From Hoeflea_A sp965204935 (GTDB lineage Bacteria; Pseudomonadota; Alphaproteobacteria; Rhizobiales; Rhizobiaceae), in NCBI RefSeq assembly GCF_965204935.1, contig NZ_CBDBFO010000002.1: DNA of 64,000 nt; one strand, given 5' to 3'. A program made the position numbers and the translations under genes. Below the pieces are notes generated by a model. It made no database searches, was not told where the DNA came from, and worked only from the letters and a program-made list of their open reading frames with translations. The number at the start of each line of letters is the position of its first letter. The stretch's first letter is position 1. Shown piece after piece: positions 45,669 to 54,226 of the stretch.

Positions 45669-46397
45669 ATGTTCCTGAGATTCGATGCCGAATTTCGCCA
45701 GGGCATGCGGGATTCCGTACCGGTTGTCCTGGGTGCCGCACCGTTCGGACTGTTGTTCGGTGCGCTTGCCGTTGAAAACGGCATGGAAATTCACGAGGCG
45801 ATGCTGATGAGCGCGACCATCTATGCCGGGGCCAGCCAGATGGTTGGCATCGATCTTTTCGGAACGAAGGTCGCGCCCTGGATTATTGTGCTGTCGATAT
45901 TCGCGGTGAATTTCCGCCATATCCTCTATTCGGCCTCTCTGGGACCGAAAATCGCGCATTTTACTTTCGCGCAGAAGGCCATCGCTTTCTTCGCGCTGAT
46001 CGATCCACAGTTTGCTGAGACCGAACAGCGTCACGAGCGTGGCTACCGGATCAGCTTCAACTGGTATATGGGTGTTGTCATCCCGATCTTTATCAGCTGG
46101 GTCATACAGGCCGGTCTGGGCGGCTATTTTGGACGTCTCATCAAGGATCCGTATGCCTTCGGTCTCGATTTCATGCTGCCGGTCTATTTCCTGGTTCTGG
46201 TGATGGGTTTTCGCAAGCGGAAAAACTGGCTTCCGGTCGTTGTCGCCAGCGGTGTCGCTTCGATCGCCGCCTTTTTCACCATCGGATCACCCTGGCATAT
46301 CAGCATAGGTGCGGTGGCCGGGGTCGTTCTGGCGGCTCTGATTGCAGGCGGCGACCCGCTGCCCGAGACCGTTGAAGCCGATCCGGAGCATGTGTGA
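45669..46397 (+). CDS. azlC: AzlC family branched-chain amino-acid exporter, large subunit
   Basis: A 242-residue membrane protein of about six spans with the AzlC pattern: FRQGMRDSVPVVLGAAPFGLLFG at the start and NFRHILYSASLGP in the middle. With AzlD it forms an inner-membrane exporter for branched-chain amino acids or their analogues. The GAGG site before this ATG supports the start; the open frame extends 22 codons upstream without family similarity. azlD follows directly. Confidence 0.88.
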   Translation: MFLRFDAEFRQGMRDSVPVVLGAAPFGLLFGALAVENGMEIHEAMLMSATIYAGASQMVGIDLFGTKVAPWIIVLSIFAVNFRHILYSASLGPKIAHFTFAQKAIAFFALIDPQFAETEQRHERGYRISFNWYMGVVIPIFISWVIQAGLGGYFGRLIKDPYAFGLDFMLPVYFLVLVMGFRKRKNWLPVVVASGVASIAAFFTIGSPWHISIGAVAGVVLAALIAGGDPLPETVEADPEHV

Positions 46398-46398
46398 C

Positions 46399-46707
46399 AT
46401 GTTCGGCATAAGCGACATCACATGGATCATCATCTTCGGCGCCCTGGCGACCTATGCGACCCGCGTTGGCGGCCACCTCGTGCTGTCCCGGTTCGAACAC
46501 ATCCCGCGGCGGGTCAGCGCGGCGCTTGACGCGGTCCCGGCCGCGGTTCTGAGCACTCTTGTTGCCCCGGCGGCGGTGTCCAACGGGCCGGCCGAAGCAA
46601 TAACCCTGGTTGTCGCCGCCATCGCGGCGCTGCGTTTCAACCTGATCGTCGTGCTCTTGATCGGCGCCGCCGCGATTATCTCGCTGCGTGCTGCGGGTCT
46701 TGGCTGA
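46399..46707 (+). CDS. azlD: AzlD family exporter subunit
   Basis: A 102-residue protein with three to four spans, containing ATRVGGHLVLSRFEHIPRRVSAALDAVPAAV, the AzlD signature in which an arginine-rich loop precedes the second span. It begins one base after azlC and must act with it. Its last 32 bases overlap, in antisense, the end of the aminopeptidase P gene on the other strand. Confidence 0.87.
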   Translation: MFGISDITWIIIFGALATYATRVGGHLVLSRFEHIPRRVSAALDAVPAAVLSTLVAPAAVSNGPAEAITLVVAAIAALRFNLIVVLLIGAAAIISLRAAGLG

Positions 46708-48532
46708 TGGGTGCCGTCATCATGGCCAGCCAGTCCCGGTCTTCCTGCTTCTCGATCAATGGGGCAAGCACGTCGCGCACACGATTGTGATAGCCGTTCA
46801 GCCAGGAAAGCTCTTCCTGGCTCAGAAGGTCCGGGAGGATCAGGCGCCGGTCGATGGGGCACAGCGTCAGCGTTTCGAAACCGAGCATCGGCTTGTCGCC
46901 GCCCTCGACCGGGGAGGGTTCTTCGACTGCCACAAGATTTTCGATGCGAATGCCAAAGGAACCCTCGCGATAGTAACCCGGCTCGTTTGACAGGATCATG
47001 CCGGGTTTGAGTTCCTGAAGCCCGCGCCGGGAAATGCTCTGCGGGCCTTCATGCACCGAAAGATATGAACCGACACCATGTCCCGTGCCGTGCGCGTAGT
47101 CGGCGCCCGCCTTCCACAGCGCCGAGCGGGCAACCGCGTCGAGATCGACGCCGCGCGTTCCTTCGGGGAAACGCATCAAGGTCAGAGCGATCATCCCTTT
47201 CAGCACGAGCGTAAAGAACCGTTTTTCCTCATCACCCGCCGTTCCGATGGGTACCGTCCGGGTGATGTCGGTTGTTCCGTCCCGGTACTGGCCACCGGAA
47301 TCGACCAGGTACAACTCGCCGTCCTTCAGGACCCGGTTGGACCGGTTTGAAACGCGGTAGTGAATGACCGCGCCATTCGGACCGGATCCGGAGATGGTAT
47401 CGAACGAGATATCCAGAAGCGGCATCTGGAGACGTTCACCGGTTGTGCGACGGGCGTCCTCAAGCTGCCGGACGGCGTTTATCTCGTCCGTGGTTCCGGG
47501 TTTCTGCCGGTCGAGCCATGCAAGAAAAGCGACCATTGCGGCACCGTCGCGCTCGTGCGCGGTTCTGCTCCCTGTGAGTTCGACAGGATTCTTCTGCGCG
47601 CGGGGCAAACGCGCCGGGTCCGCCTTCTCGACAAGCCTGCCCCCGGCACTGGTGATCAGTCCGGCTATCCGGGCAGGTGCGAGACCAGGATCAAGCATCA
47701 CCTTTGCGCCATCCGCGCCCAGTGCGGCCAGCGCGGGTTCGAGTTCGCCCGGGTCCACGATCTGCGTCACGCGCGCAAGATGTGCCGCGGCGTCCCTGCC
47801 GGGTTTGCTGCTGTCCATGAACAGCCGGTTGCTGCCGTCCGCATCGATGATTGCGAACGCCAGGGGGTGCGGCGTGTGGGGAACATCACTGCCGCGGATG
47901 TTGTAAATCCAGGCAATCGAGGACGGATCCGTGATCACGCAGCAGTCCGCATCGGCGTCCTTGATGGCCGCTGATATCTGCTCGAGCTTTTCATGCGCGG
48001 TGCGGCCAGCAAACTGCTCCGGCTGCACGGAAACAGCGCCCGCCGGCTCGGCAGGTCTGTCATCCCAGATTGCGTCAATCGGGTTGGCGTCGAGATACAC
48101 GATTTCGCCGCCGCTTGTTCCCAGGGATTTTTGCAGTGCTCGCGATTCTCTCAATGTGTGAAGCCACGGATCGATGCCGAGCCGAAAACCCTGCGGTGCC
48201 TTTTCCTCGAGCCACTGTCGCGGCGGATTCTTGATGAGATCCTCAGGCGTGAACAGCGCTGGGTCGACTTCCTGGCGGACCTGCGTCGTATAGCGTCCGT
48301 CGACAAAAATATGGGCGTCTTGCCGAAGAATCAGTGCAACGCCCGCCGAACCTGTGAAGCCCGTGAGCCATGCAAGACGCGCTTCGCTTTCGGGAACGTA
48401 CTCGCCCTGAAACCGATCCGATCGGGGGACCAGGAATGCATCGATGCCCAAGGCGTCGAAGCGCGAACGCAGCCTCTCCAGCCGATCCTTGCTGGCGGCG
48501 GCGCTGGCTGTGACGTCAAAGCTCTGGAACAT
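46676..48532 (-). CDS. pepP: Xaa-Pro aminopeptidase (aminopeptidase P, M24B)
   Basis: A 618-residue cytoplasmic metallopeptidase of the long, eukaryotic-like type. It has two creatinase-like N-terminal domains (about 10-310) and a C-terminal pita-bread domain with the two-metal ligands: D in VDSGGQYRDG, D in TTDITR, H in GTGHGVGSYLSVHEGP, E in LSNEPGYY and E in IRIENL. It removes N-terminal residues followed by proline. The start MFQSFD has GAGG upstream; the ATG five codons earlier is unlikely. It converges on azlD with a 32-base overlap. Confidence 0.93.
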   Translation of the reverse strand: MFQSFDVTASAAASKDRLERLRSRFDALGIDAFLVPRSDRFQGEYVPESEARLAWLTGFTGSAGVALILRQDAHIFVDGRYTTQVRQEVDPALFTPEDLIKNPPRQWLEEKAPQGFRLGIDPWLHTLRESRALQKSLGTSGGEIVYLDANPIDAIWDDRPAEPAGAVSVQPEQFAGRTAHEKLEQISAAIKDADADCCVITDPSSIAWIYNIRGSDVPHTPHPLAFAIIDADGSNRLFMDSSKPGRDAAAHLARVTQIVDPGELEPALAALGADGAKVMLDPGLAPARIAGLITSAGGRLVEKADPARLPRAQKNPVELTGSRTAHERDGAAMVAFLAWLDRQKPGTTDEINAVRQLEDARRTTGERLQMPLLDISFDTISGSGPNGAVIHYRVSNRSNRVLKDGELYLVDSGGQYRDGTTDITRTVPIGTAGDEEKRFFTLVLKGMIALTLMRFPEGTRGVDLDAVARSALWKAGADYAHGTGHGVGSYLSVHEGPQSISRRGLQELKPGMILSNEPGYYREGSFGIRIENLVAVEEPSPVEGGDKPMLGFETLTLCPIDRRLILPDLLSQEELSWLNGYHNRVRDVLAPLIEKQEDRDWLAMMTAPISQDPQHAAR

Positions 48533-48560
48533 GGTCGAACCTCGCAAACCCGGGATTGTC

Positions 48561-48598
48561 TTCGCAGATGCAGCAAACTTTTCGCATATGCAGCAAAC
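48561..48598. repeat. Tandem 18-bp direct repeat with 20-bp period
   Basis: TTCGCAGATGCAGCAAAC (48561-48578) and TTCGCATATGCAGCAAAC (48581-48598) differ at one position. Their 20-bp period places both on the same helix face. They lie in the divergent gap between pepP and the first DUF1127-like gene and are likely regulator-binding sites. Confidence 0.55.
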
Positions 48599-48700
48599 GC
48601 AGGGCTACCATGCGCGAAACCACCTAACGGACGGGATGGCTGCGGCGTATATATAGCCGCAACAGCACATTGGAAAACAAGATTTAAGAGGAACTTTCCC

Positions 48701-48874
48701 ATGTCCAAGTCGTTTTTCCGCAATGCCTTCGACCGTGTTGCAGCCGCGCGTGAAAAAGAAGCACGCCGTTATGTCAACGGGGCGCTCCTGTCGCTCGACG
48801 ATGCAACGCTGAAGTCGCTCGGCCACAGCCGTGAAGAGCTGATGCGGTCCGCGAAAACGCCCTTTCCTTTCTGA
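48701..48874 (+). CDS. DUF1127-like small protein, copy 1
   Basis: A 57-residue basic protein: MSKSFFRNAFDRVAAARE, then LLSLDDATLKSLGHSREELMR and a PFPF end. The L-x2-LDD-x2-L-x2-LGxSR pattern is that of the DUF1127 small proteins common in alphaproteobacteria; some family members affect phosphate, carbon metabolism or RNA turnover. An AGAGGAA site precedes it and a strong terminator follows, so it is monocistronic. It is paralogous to the next small gene. Confidence 0.72.
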   Translation: MSKSFFRNAFDRVAAAREKEARRYVNGALLSLDDATLKSLGHSREELMRSAKTPFPF

Positions 48875-48923
48875 GGCGTTCGAATACGACAATCGAACTC
48901 CCGGGCATCTGCCCGACTTCATA

Positions 48924-48950
48924 CGGCGCCTTCGGGCGCCGTTTTGTTTT
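48924..48950 (+). terminator. Intrinsic terminator of DUF1127-like copy 1
   Basis: CGGCGCC-TTCG-GGCGCCG forms a 7-bp GC stem capped by a TTCG tetraloop, followed by TTTTGTTTT. This is a strong rho-independent terminator. Confidence 0.85.
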
Positions 48951-49092
48951 CTGCAAAGTAAAAAATCAGAAGATCAGGGTCATGCACCGAAAGCATGGCT
49001 GAGTTGCTCTTTCATATCTGACATTGCCGCATTTCGAACCCAAATCGGAATTGAGCATTAAATGCAATTCAGCAATTGAAAGGACATTTCCG

Positions 49093-49266
49093 ATGTCACA
49101 TTCTGTATTCAGGAAGGCCTATGATCGCATGATTGCCGCCCGTCAGAGACAGGCAAACGGCCTTATTCGCAATTACCTGTTGGCCCAGGACGATGCCACG
49201 CTGCAATCCCTGGGACACAAGCGCGAAGACCTCGAAAAGAAAAACCGTATCCCGTTTGAAATCTGA
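49093..49266 (+). CDS. DUF1127-like small protein, copy 2
   Basis: Another 57-residue protein with the same plan as copy 1: MSHSVFRKAYDRMIAARQRQ, then LLAQDDATLQSLGHKREDLEKK and a PFEI end. About half the residues match copy 1 in an ungapped alignment, so the pair arose by tandem duplication. It has its own AAAGGA site and its own terminator with an almost identical stem. It converges on prmA. Confidence 0.7.
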   Translation: MSHSVFRKAYDRMIAARQRQANGLIRNYLLAQDDATLQSLGHKREDLEKKNRIPFEI

Positions 49267-49307
49267 CAGCGGGACGGAGTTTTCCCGGCCCTTACCGCGG
49301 GTCCTAA

Positions 49308-49333
49308 CGGCGCCGATCCGGCGCCGTTTTGTT
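49308..49333 (+). terminator. Intrinsic terminator of DUF1127-like copy 2
   Basis: CGGCGCC (49308-49314), loop GATCC, GGCGCCG (49320-49326), then TTTTGTTT. The stem is identical to that after copy 1, as expected if gene and terminator were duplicated together. Confidence 0.85.
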
Positions 49334-49343
49334 TGCCCGGGTT

Positions 49344-50219
49344 TCAACGCCCGAGATGCAGCGTGACCCATCCATCGCACCACAGTGTCCTGCGGTGAAA
49401 CAGCCCCTGATTGTTGTAGGCGGCGAGCACCTTGCGGCGCTGCTCGGACAAGATGCCGGAAAGAATAACCTGCCCGTCGGCGGCGAGATTGCGGCTTAAC
49501 GCCGGGGCCATCCGCATCAAGGGCCGAGCGAGAATGTTGGCGACAATCAGGTCGAATGGGCCGTGGCGCGCAAACAGGCCGTGGTGGAAACCCGCGGCGG
49601 TCGCCCAGTTTATTGTCGAGCCACAGCCGTTTTTGCGGGCGTTTTGAGTGGCGACCTCAATCGCGACCGGGTCAATATCGGTCGCGAGGATCGATGCCGG
49701 CATCAGCTTGGCGATGCCGATCGCCAAGACGCCGCTGCCCGTTCCAAGATCGAGCACGTTGTGGAACCGCCTGCGTTTGGCCAGCGCTCCGATCATTTCG
49801 AGGCAGCCTTCGGTGGTGCCGTGATGGCCCGTTCCAAAGGCGCGTCCGGCGTCGATTTCGATGGCAAGATCGCCAGCACGCACCTGGTCGCGATCATGCG
49901 ATCCGTGAACAAGGAACCGGCCCGCGCGTACGGGCCGCAATCCTTCGAGGGAGCGGGCTACCCAGTCAATGTCGGGAAGGTGTTCGGTTTCGATGGCCAC
50001 ATCGGGCAATGCGGATTCCAGACACTGACGCATGTCTTGCATCAGCCCGGCCTGTTCCTCTGCCGGTGCGTAGAGCGAGGCTTCCCATACGTCGTTGCTT
50101 TCATCGATCTCCATGGTCGAGACCGGGTAGCCGTCGTCCCCGAAGCGGTCGCTTAACAGATCAAGCGCTTCGGAGCATTGTTGCTGGCTGGCAGTGATGA
50201 AAAGGCGAACCTGGTTCAT
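49344..50219 (-). CDS. prmA: Ribosomal protein L11 methyltransferase PrmA
   Basis: A 291-residue methyltransferase that methylates ribosomal protein L11. It has an N-terminal recognition domain (about 1-90) and a SAM fold with AFGTGHHGTTEGCL, VLDLGTGSGVLAIGIAKL and VANILARPL, the PrmA variant of the NPPY-like motif. The start used lies 11 codons inside the open frame and matches the family N-terminus. It is downstream of the SCO1-type gene on the same strand. Confidence 0.93.
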   Translation of the reverse strand: MNQVRLFITASQQQCSEALDLLSDRFGDDGYPVSTMEIDESNDVWEASLYAPAEEQAGLMQDMRQCLESALPDVAIETEHLPDIDWVARSLEGLRPVRAGRFLVHGSHDRDQVRAGDLAIEIDAGRAFGTGHHGTTEGCLEMIGALAKRRRFHNVLDLGTGSGVLAIGIAKLMPASILATDIDPVAIEVATQNARKNGCGSTINWATAAGFHHGLFARHGPFDLIVANILARPLMRMAPALSRNLAADGQVILSGILSEQRRKVLAAYNNQGLFHRRTLWCDGWVTLHLGR

Positions 50220-50270
50220 GCGTGGTCTTTGTCTGCCACCGCGCATGACCACGGTGTTTGCTCCAACAGG

Positions 50271-50870
50271 CTAGCCGTCGATAAGATTCTCGAGTTTCTT
50301 GACCGCGACATCGGTGTTTTCGCCATAGGCGATGGTGCCCTTGAACCGGCCACCATTGTTAAGCAGGAAGACAGCGGCATAGTGATCCATGGTGTAGTCG
50401 CCATCTGGGTCGCTTTTGTCGAGCGGTACCTTGCTATAGAAGACATTGAAGCCCTTCACCATGGCCCGGACCTTTTCCGGATCGCCGGTTATGCCGACGA
50501 CGCGTTCGGTAACGTTGGAAACATACCGGCCGAGGATGTCGTGGCTATCTCGTTCCGGGTCGACGGTAACAAAATAGGCATTGATCGCATCACCGTCCGG
50601 ATCGGCGGTGCGCAGCCAGCCGTCCATCTCAAAAAGCGTAGTCGGGCAAACCTCGGGACAGTGGGTGAAGCCGAAAAACAAGGCCGTCGGTTTTTCGCGG
50701 AACGCTGCTTCGGTGATGGGTGCGCCATTCTGATCGATGAGTTCGAACGGAACGCCATAGGGATTTTCCGCCAACGCCGTGTCGGAACGCGACCACTCGA
50801 ATGCCAGCCACGCGAAGGCTACGCCGAGAACGGCGATGAGCGCTATCAGAACGGTCCTAACGGCTGCCAT
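50271..50870 (-). CDS. SCO1/SenC family copper chaperone/thiol protein
   Basis: A 199-residue membrane-anchored thioredoxin-fold protein. A single N-terminal span (about 4-24) leaves the domain in the periplasm. C71-PEV-C75 and a later histidine (YTMDHYAAVFLL) are the copper ligands. SCO proteins deliver copper to the CuA centre of cytochrome c oxidase or act in redox defence; no cox genes are in this window. The start has GGAG seven bases upstream. Confidence 0.9.
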   Translation of the reverse strand: MAAVRTVLIALIAVLGVAFAWLAFEWSRSDTALAENPYGVPFELIDQNGAPITEAAFREKPTALFFGFTHCPEVCPTTLFEMDGWLRTADPDGDAINAYFVTVDPERDSHDILGRYVSNVTERVVGITGDPEKVRAMVKGFNVFYSKVPLDKSDPDGDYTMDHYAAVFLLNNGGRFKGTIAYGENTDVAVKKLENLIDG

Positions 50871-51014
50871 TGCTGTCTCCGAAACCGGAACGGGTGATAT
50901 TGGCGACTGATCAGACCTAGTTCTAGTGGTGCGCCACCGCGAAGTCACCGGGCCAATTTGACACATGACAAATTGTGATCGGCGCCGGTGACGGTCATCC
51001 GGGCGTGACGCGTT

Positions 51015-51173
51015 TTAGAAGCACCACGCCAGTCCCGTTGATGCGTAGGTCAGGAAAATTTCTGCACCGTGGTTCAACCAGCCGGCAAAAGCCATACCCG
51101 TGGCAATTGCCGCGGCGAGCACCGCAAGGCCGGCAGCCGCATATTTTTGAGCGCTGATCGTCGATGTATCCAT
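51015..51173 (-). CDS. Small single-span membrane protein (52 aa), probably leaderless
   Basis: A 52-residue protein with a short N-terminus and a strongly hydrophobic helix (AAAGLAVLAAAIATGMAFAGWL), then a C-terminal part ending GLAWCF. I know of no assigned function. A TATAAT element ends seven bases before the ATG and there is no ribosome site, so the transcript would start at or near the initiation codon. Small size limits certainty, but promoter and membrane helix together make it credible. Confidence 0.6.
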   Translation of the reverse strand: MDTSTISAQKYAAAGLAVLAAAIATGMAFAGWLNHGAEIFLTYASTGLAWCF

Positions 51174-51180
51174 GAGGGAT

Positions 51181-51209
51181 ATTATAGTGTGACCGGCGCC
51201 TGTATCCAA
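51181..51209 (-). promoter_or_regulatory. Sigma-70 promoter of the 52-aa membrane protein
   Basis: On the minus strand TTGGAT (51204-51209) and a perfect TATAAT (51181-51186) are 17 bases apart. The predicted start of transcription is at or a base or two from the ATG at 51173. Confidence 0.6.
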
Positions 51210-51282
51210 GCCGAGACTGCATGCGGGCGATCGGCGGTGATCTGATGGACTTTCCACCGCCAGTGGCCGCTGCAACTCGCCG

Positions 51283-53055
51283 CTAGCGGCCTTCGGCCGT
51301 TCCCTCGCGCCGCGGATCCGCGCCGCCCTGCAGGCCGTCCTCTAAAATGACGATGGCGTGCAAACCTGAATTCAGGTCGCGAATGTTGACCTTGTAGCCA
51401 AGGGTTTCGAGCGGCGCTGCGAGTTTTTCGGCCTCTGTCCCCTTTTCGACGTCGAAACTGCCGAACCGGTTGACGAGGTGCGGCATGTTGATGGCCGCCT
51501 GAACATCCAGTCCCCAGTCCAGGTGGGCGATTATGGCCTGGGCGACATAGCCTATGATGCGGCTACCGCCGGGCGATCCGATCGCCAGATAGGGCCTCCC
51601 GTCCCGCATGACGATGGTCGGCGACATGGAGGAACGCGGTCGCTTGCCCGGTTCGACCCGGTTGGCGATCGGCACACCGTCGCGATGGGTGCGGAAGGAA
51701 AAGTCGGTCAGTTCGTTGTTTAAAAGAAAGCCGTTGGTCATCAAACGCGAACCGAAGCCGTTCTCAATTGTCGTGGTCATGGAAACGACACTGCCGTCGG
51801 CATCGACGATGGAGAAGTGACTGGTCGAAGGCAGTTCCAGGCTCTCATCGTCCGCCCATAATTGCGCATGGTCCCAGGCCGGCGAGCCAGGCTCAACTTG
51901 CTCCGGTGTCAGTACGGTGCCGGGTTCGATTAATCTCGCCCGCTCGTTGAGATAGGCGCGGTCAAGCAGCCCCCTTGTCGGCATCGGGACAAAATCGCTG
52001 TCGGCCATGTAACGGCCGCGATCGGTAAAGGCGAGCCGCGAGGCATCGCCGATCAGGCGCCAGGTCTGCGGATCCGCCGGGCTCATGGATGCCATGTCGA
52101 AGGGCTCGAGGATTCCAAGGATCTGCCCGACGGTCAGCGCTCCGGAGGAGGGCGGCCCCATGCCGCACACATCGTAGCCGCGATATTCTACGCACACGGG
52201 GTCGCGTTCCTTGATCTCGTAGGCCGCCAGGTCCTCCAGCGCCAGCACGCCCGGATTTCCCGGATTGCCGTTGCGGACCGTTTCCACAATCGCGTCGGCG
52301 ATCGGGCCGGCATAAAAGGCATCGGCACCTTCTGCTGCAATCAACCTCAGTGTTGCCGCATAGGCATGATTGGTCAGGACGTGACCGACGGGATGCGCCT
52401 GACCGTCGTCGCCGAGAAAATGGGCACGGGTCTCCTCGTGCAGGCCGAGCCGTTCGGAATCGGCCGTCAGCATCGCGAACAGGCGGTCCGACACCTCAAA
52501 GCCGTTGTCTGCAAGATCGATGGCCGGCTGCACAAGGCTCGGCCAATCAAGGCGCCCGTGCAACCGGTGCGTCTCGTAAAGCAGTTTCAGCGTTCCAGGC
52601 GTTCCGACCGAGCGCCCGCCGATAACGGCGTCAAAGAATTTAAGCGGCTCACCCTTGTCATCGAGAAACAGCGTTGGCGTGGCTGCCTTCGGCGCAGTCT
52701 CGCGCCCGTCATAGGTGGTCAGGCGGCCCGAGGCGCCGTCGAAATAAACGAGGAACGCACCGCCGCCGATGCCGGAAGATTGCGGTTCGACCAGGCCGAG
52801 CACCAGCTGTACCGCGACCATGGCGTCAATTGCGTTTCCGCCGGCAGCGAGGACTTCATGGCCTGCCCGCGTCGCATGCGGGTTGGCGGCGGCCACCATG
52901 AAGGTTTCGGCACGCACCGCCTGGCGATCGGATATGCCTGTTGCGATTTCCGGCGCGACACTGTCCGCTGCCTGCTGACCGTAGGCGGATCCGGCAAAGG
53001 CGAACAGGGCTGAGAACAACACTGCCCTGGCTGCATTTCCAATCGCTGTTTTCAT
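51283..53055 (-). CDS. ggt: Gamma-glutamyltransferase (Ntn hydrolase)
   Basis: A 590-residue periplasmic precursor with a signal peptide (about 1-27, cleavage near AYG-QQ). It self-cleaves before T411 (in PSTSHFSIVDADGSVVSMT) to form the two subunits of active enzyme. The large-subunit start contains SGIGGGAFLVYFD, and the later GSPGGSRI motif lines the oxyanion site. It hydrolyses or transfers the gamma-glutamyl group of glutathione. The start is fixed by GGAGG six bases upstream. The 5-oxoprolinase at the window start could act on products of the same cycle. Confidence 0.93.
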   Translation of the reverse strand: MKTAIGNAARAVLFSALFAFAGSAYGQQAADSVAPEIATGISDRQAVRAETFMVAAANPHATRAGHEVLAAGGNAIDAMVAVQLVLGLVEPQSSGIGGGAFLVYFDGASGRLTTYDGRETAPKAATPTLFLDDKGEPLKFFDAVIGGRSVGTPGTLKLLYETHRLHGRLDWPSLVQPAIDLADNGFEVSDRLFAMLTADSERLGLHEETRAHFLGDDGQAHPVGHVLTNHAYAATLRLIAAEGADAFYAGPIADAIVETVRNGNPGNPGVLALEDLAAYEIKERDPVCVEYRGYDVCGMGPPSSGALTVGQILGILEPFDMASMSPADPQTWRLIGDASRLAFTDRGRYMADSDFVPMPTRGLLDRAYLNERARLIEPGTVLTPEQVEPGSPAWDHAQLWADDESLELPSTSHFSIVDADGSVVSMTTTIENGFGSRLMTNGFLLNNELTDFSFRTHRDGVPIANRVEPGKRPRSSMSPTIVMRDGRPYLAIGSPGGSRIIGYVAQAIIAHLDWGLDVQAAINMPHLVNRFGSFDVEKGTEAEKLAAPLETLGYKVNIRDLNSGLHAIVILEDGLQGGADPRREGTAEGR

Positions 53056-53088
53056 GGGATCCTCCATTGTTTATTCGGCCGCTGGCCA

Positions 53089-53123
53089 GACCCCAGACTA
53101 TGGATCGATGCTTTAGTGGGGTC
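53089..53123. promoter_or_regulatory. Inverted repeat in the ggt-creA divergent region
   Basis: GACCCCA (53089-53095) and TGGGGTC (53117-53123) are exact inverse copies 21 bases apart, between the divergent ggt and creA-like genes. This is a possible operator. Confidence 0.3.
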
Positions 53124-53262
53124 CAGCCCGACAGAGTGGTTTGGTGACAGAAGCGACAAAAATTGATTGCCACGCGCGAAATTGCCGTCCGCAATCCCAT
53201 GGGCCTCGCAATCCCGGTACTCCCGTTCCTATATGAAGCGTCAGCAATCACGGGAGCTTTCC

Positions 53263-53754
53263 ATGCGGTATCTGATTTTGTGTTTGAGTTCCGTCTTCGC
53301 GCTGACAATGGCCGGAACGGTCGCCGGGCATGCCGAGCAGGTCGGGGAGGTCGGCGTCGATTGGCTCGGCAATGACATCATTGTTGACGCCGTTGAGGAT
53401 CCGGGCGTTTCGGGCGTGACCTGTCACGTTGCCTATTTTGAACGGGGTGTCATCGACCGGCTGCAGAAGGGCAACTGGTTTGAAGATCCATCCAACTCTT
53501 CAATCGCCTGCCGCCAGACCGGACCGGTGGTCATCGGCGATATCGAACTGGATGAGGGCGGCGAAGAGATTTTCAAGCAACGCCGCTCGATCGTCTGGAA
53601 GAAGCTGGTCATCAAGCGCATTTACGACAAGAAGAACGACACGCTGATCTATCTGTCGCACTCAAGGCAGGTCCAGGGCGGATCGGCAAAGATGTCGCTT
53701 TCCACAGTGCCGCTCTATGGGCAGGACGTGACCTGGACCAAGGGCAGGCCATAG
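53263..53754 (+). CDS. creA: CreA family periplasmic protein
   Basis: A 163-residue exported protein with a signal peptide (about 1-24, cleavage near GHA-EQ). The mature part shows the CreA pattern: VGVDWLGNDIIVDAVEDPGVSGVTCHVAYFERG, then NSSIACRQTGPV, two cysteines probably forming a disulphide. CreA has no proven activity although it is widely conserved. The start has a GGGAG site; the open frame extends upstream without sense. Confidence 0.88.
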   Translation: MRYLILCLSSVFALTMAGTVAGHAEQVGEVGVDWLGNDIIVDAVEDPGVSGVTCHVAYFERGVIDRLQKGNWFEDPSNSSIACRQTGPVVIGDIELDEGGEEIFKQRRSIVWKKLVIKRIYDKKNDTLIYLSHSRQVQGGSAKMSLSTVPLYGQDVTWTKGRP

Positions 53755-53770
53755 CCCGCCCTAACCGGTT

Positions 53771-54169
53771 TCAGTGTGCATCCCCTTCGCCGTTGGGTAA
53801 GGCTGTTTTTGCCGGCCTGAAGATGGCAATGGCGATGACAATGACGGCGATCTCGCCCAACAGGACGGCGGGCCAGATCTGACCGATGGCCGGATCGATC
53901 CACTTTTGCGGTCCGAACGATATCAGCGCCAGCAATGCTGCAAGCGCCGACAGGATCCTTCCCGCCCGTCCTCGGTCCGACCCGAGCATGATGGCGGCGA
54001 TGGCAATGGCAATCGATGATCCCAAAAAAGGACCGAGCGCAAACGGTGCAACGTTCAGGGGCGGGTGCGGGACGGTCTCGGTGAAAAGCGCTCCGAGCAT
54101 GGTGGTCTGAAGCACGGCCAGAATTCCAAGAGCGGCATCTGCGTTCGTGGCGGGTGAGGTGGTTTTCAT
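53771..54169 (-). CDS. Small four-span membrane protein, unknown function
   Basis: A 132-residue hydrophobic protein with four predicted spans (about 14-32, 44-62, 71-87 and 97-115). It resembles small DoxX-like or SPW-like membrane proteins only in size and layout, and I do not recognise a family. It is divergent from a TetR regulator across a near-palindromic operator, so it is very likely the regulated target. Confidence 0.6.
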   Translation of the reverse strand: MKTTSPATNADAALGILAVLQTTMLGALFTETVPHPPLNVAPFALGPFLGSSIAIAIAAIMLGSDRGRAGRILSALAALLALISFGPQKWIDPAIGQIWPAVLLGEIAVIVIAIAIFRPAKTALPNGEGDAH

Positions 54170-54179
54170 GATTCACTTT

Positions 54180-54226
54180 CCGTAAAGATGTGTACGCGTT
54201 TGACAAATCCGTACATATCTTTACGG
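54180..54226. promoter_or_regulatory. Large near-palindromic operator for the TetR regulator
   Basis: CCGTAAAGATGTGTAC (54180-54195) and GTACATATCTTTACGG (54211-54226) are inverse repeats with one mismatch. The symmetry extends through the centre, so about 22 of 26 positions of each overlapping arm agree. A TTGACA -35-like sequence lies at the centre (54200-54205), so binding would block transcription in both directions. Confidence 0.7.
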
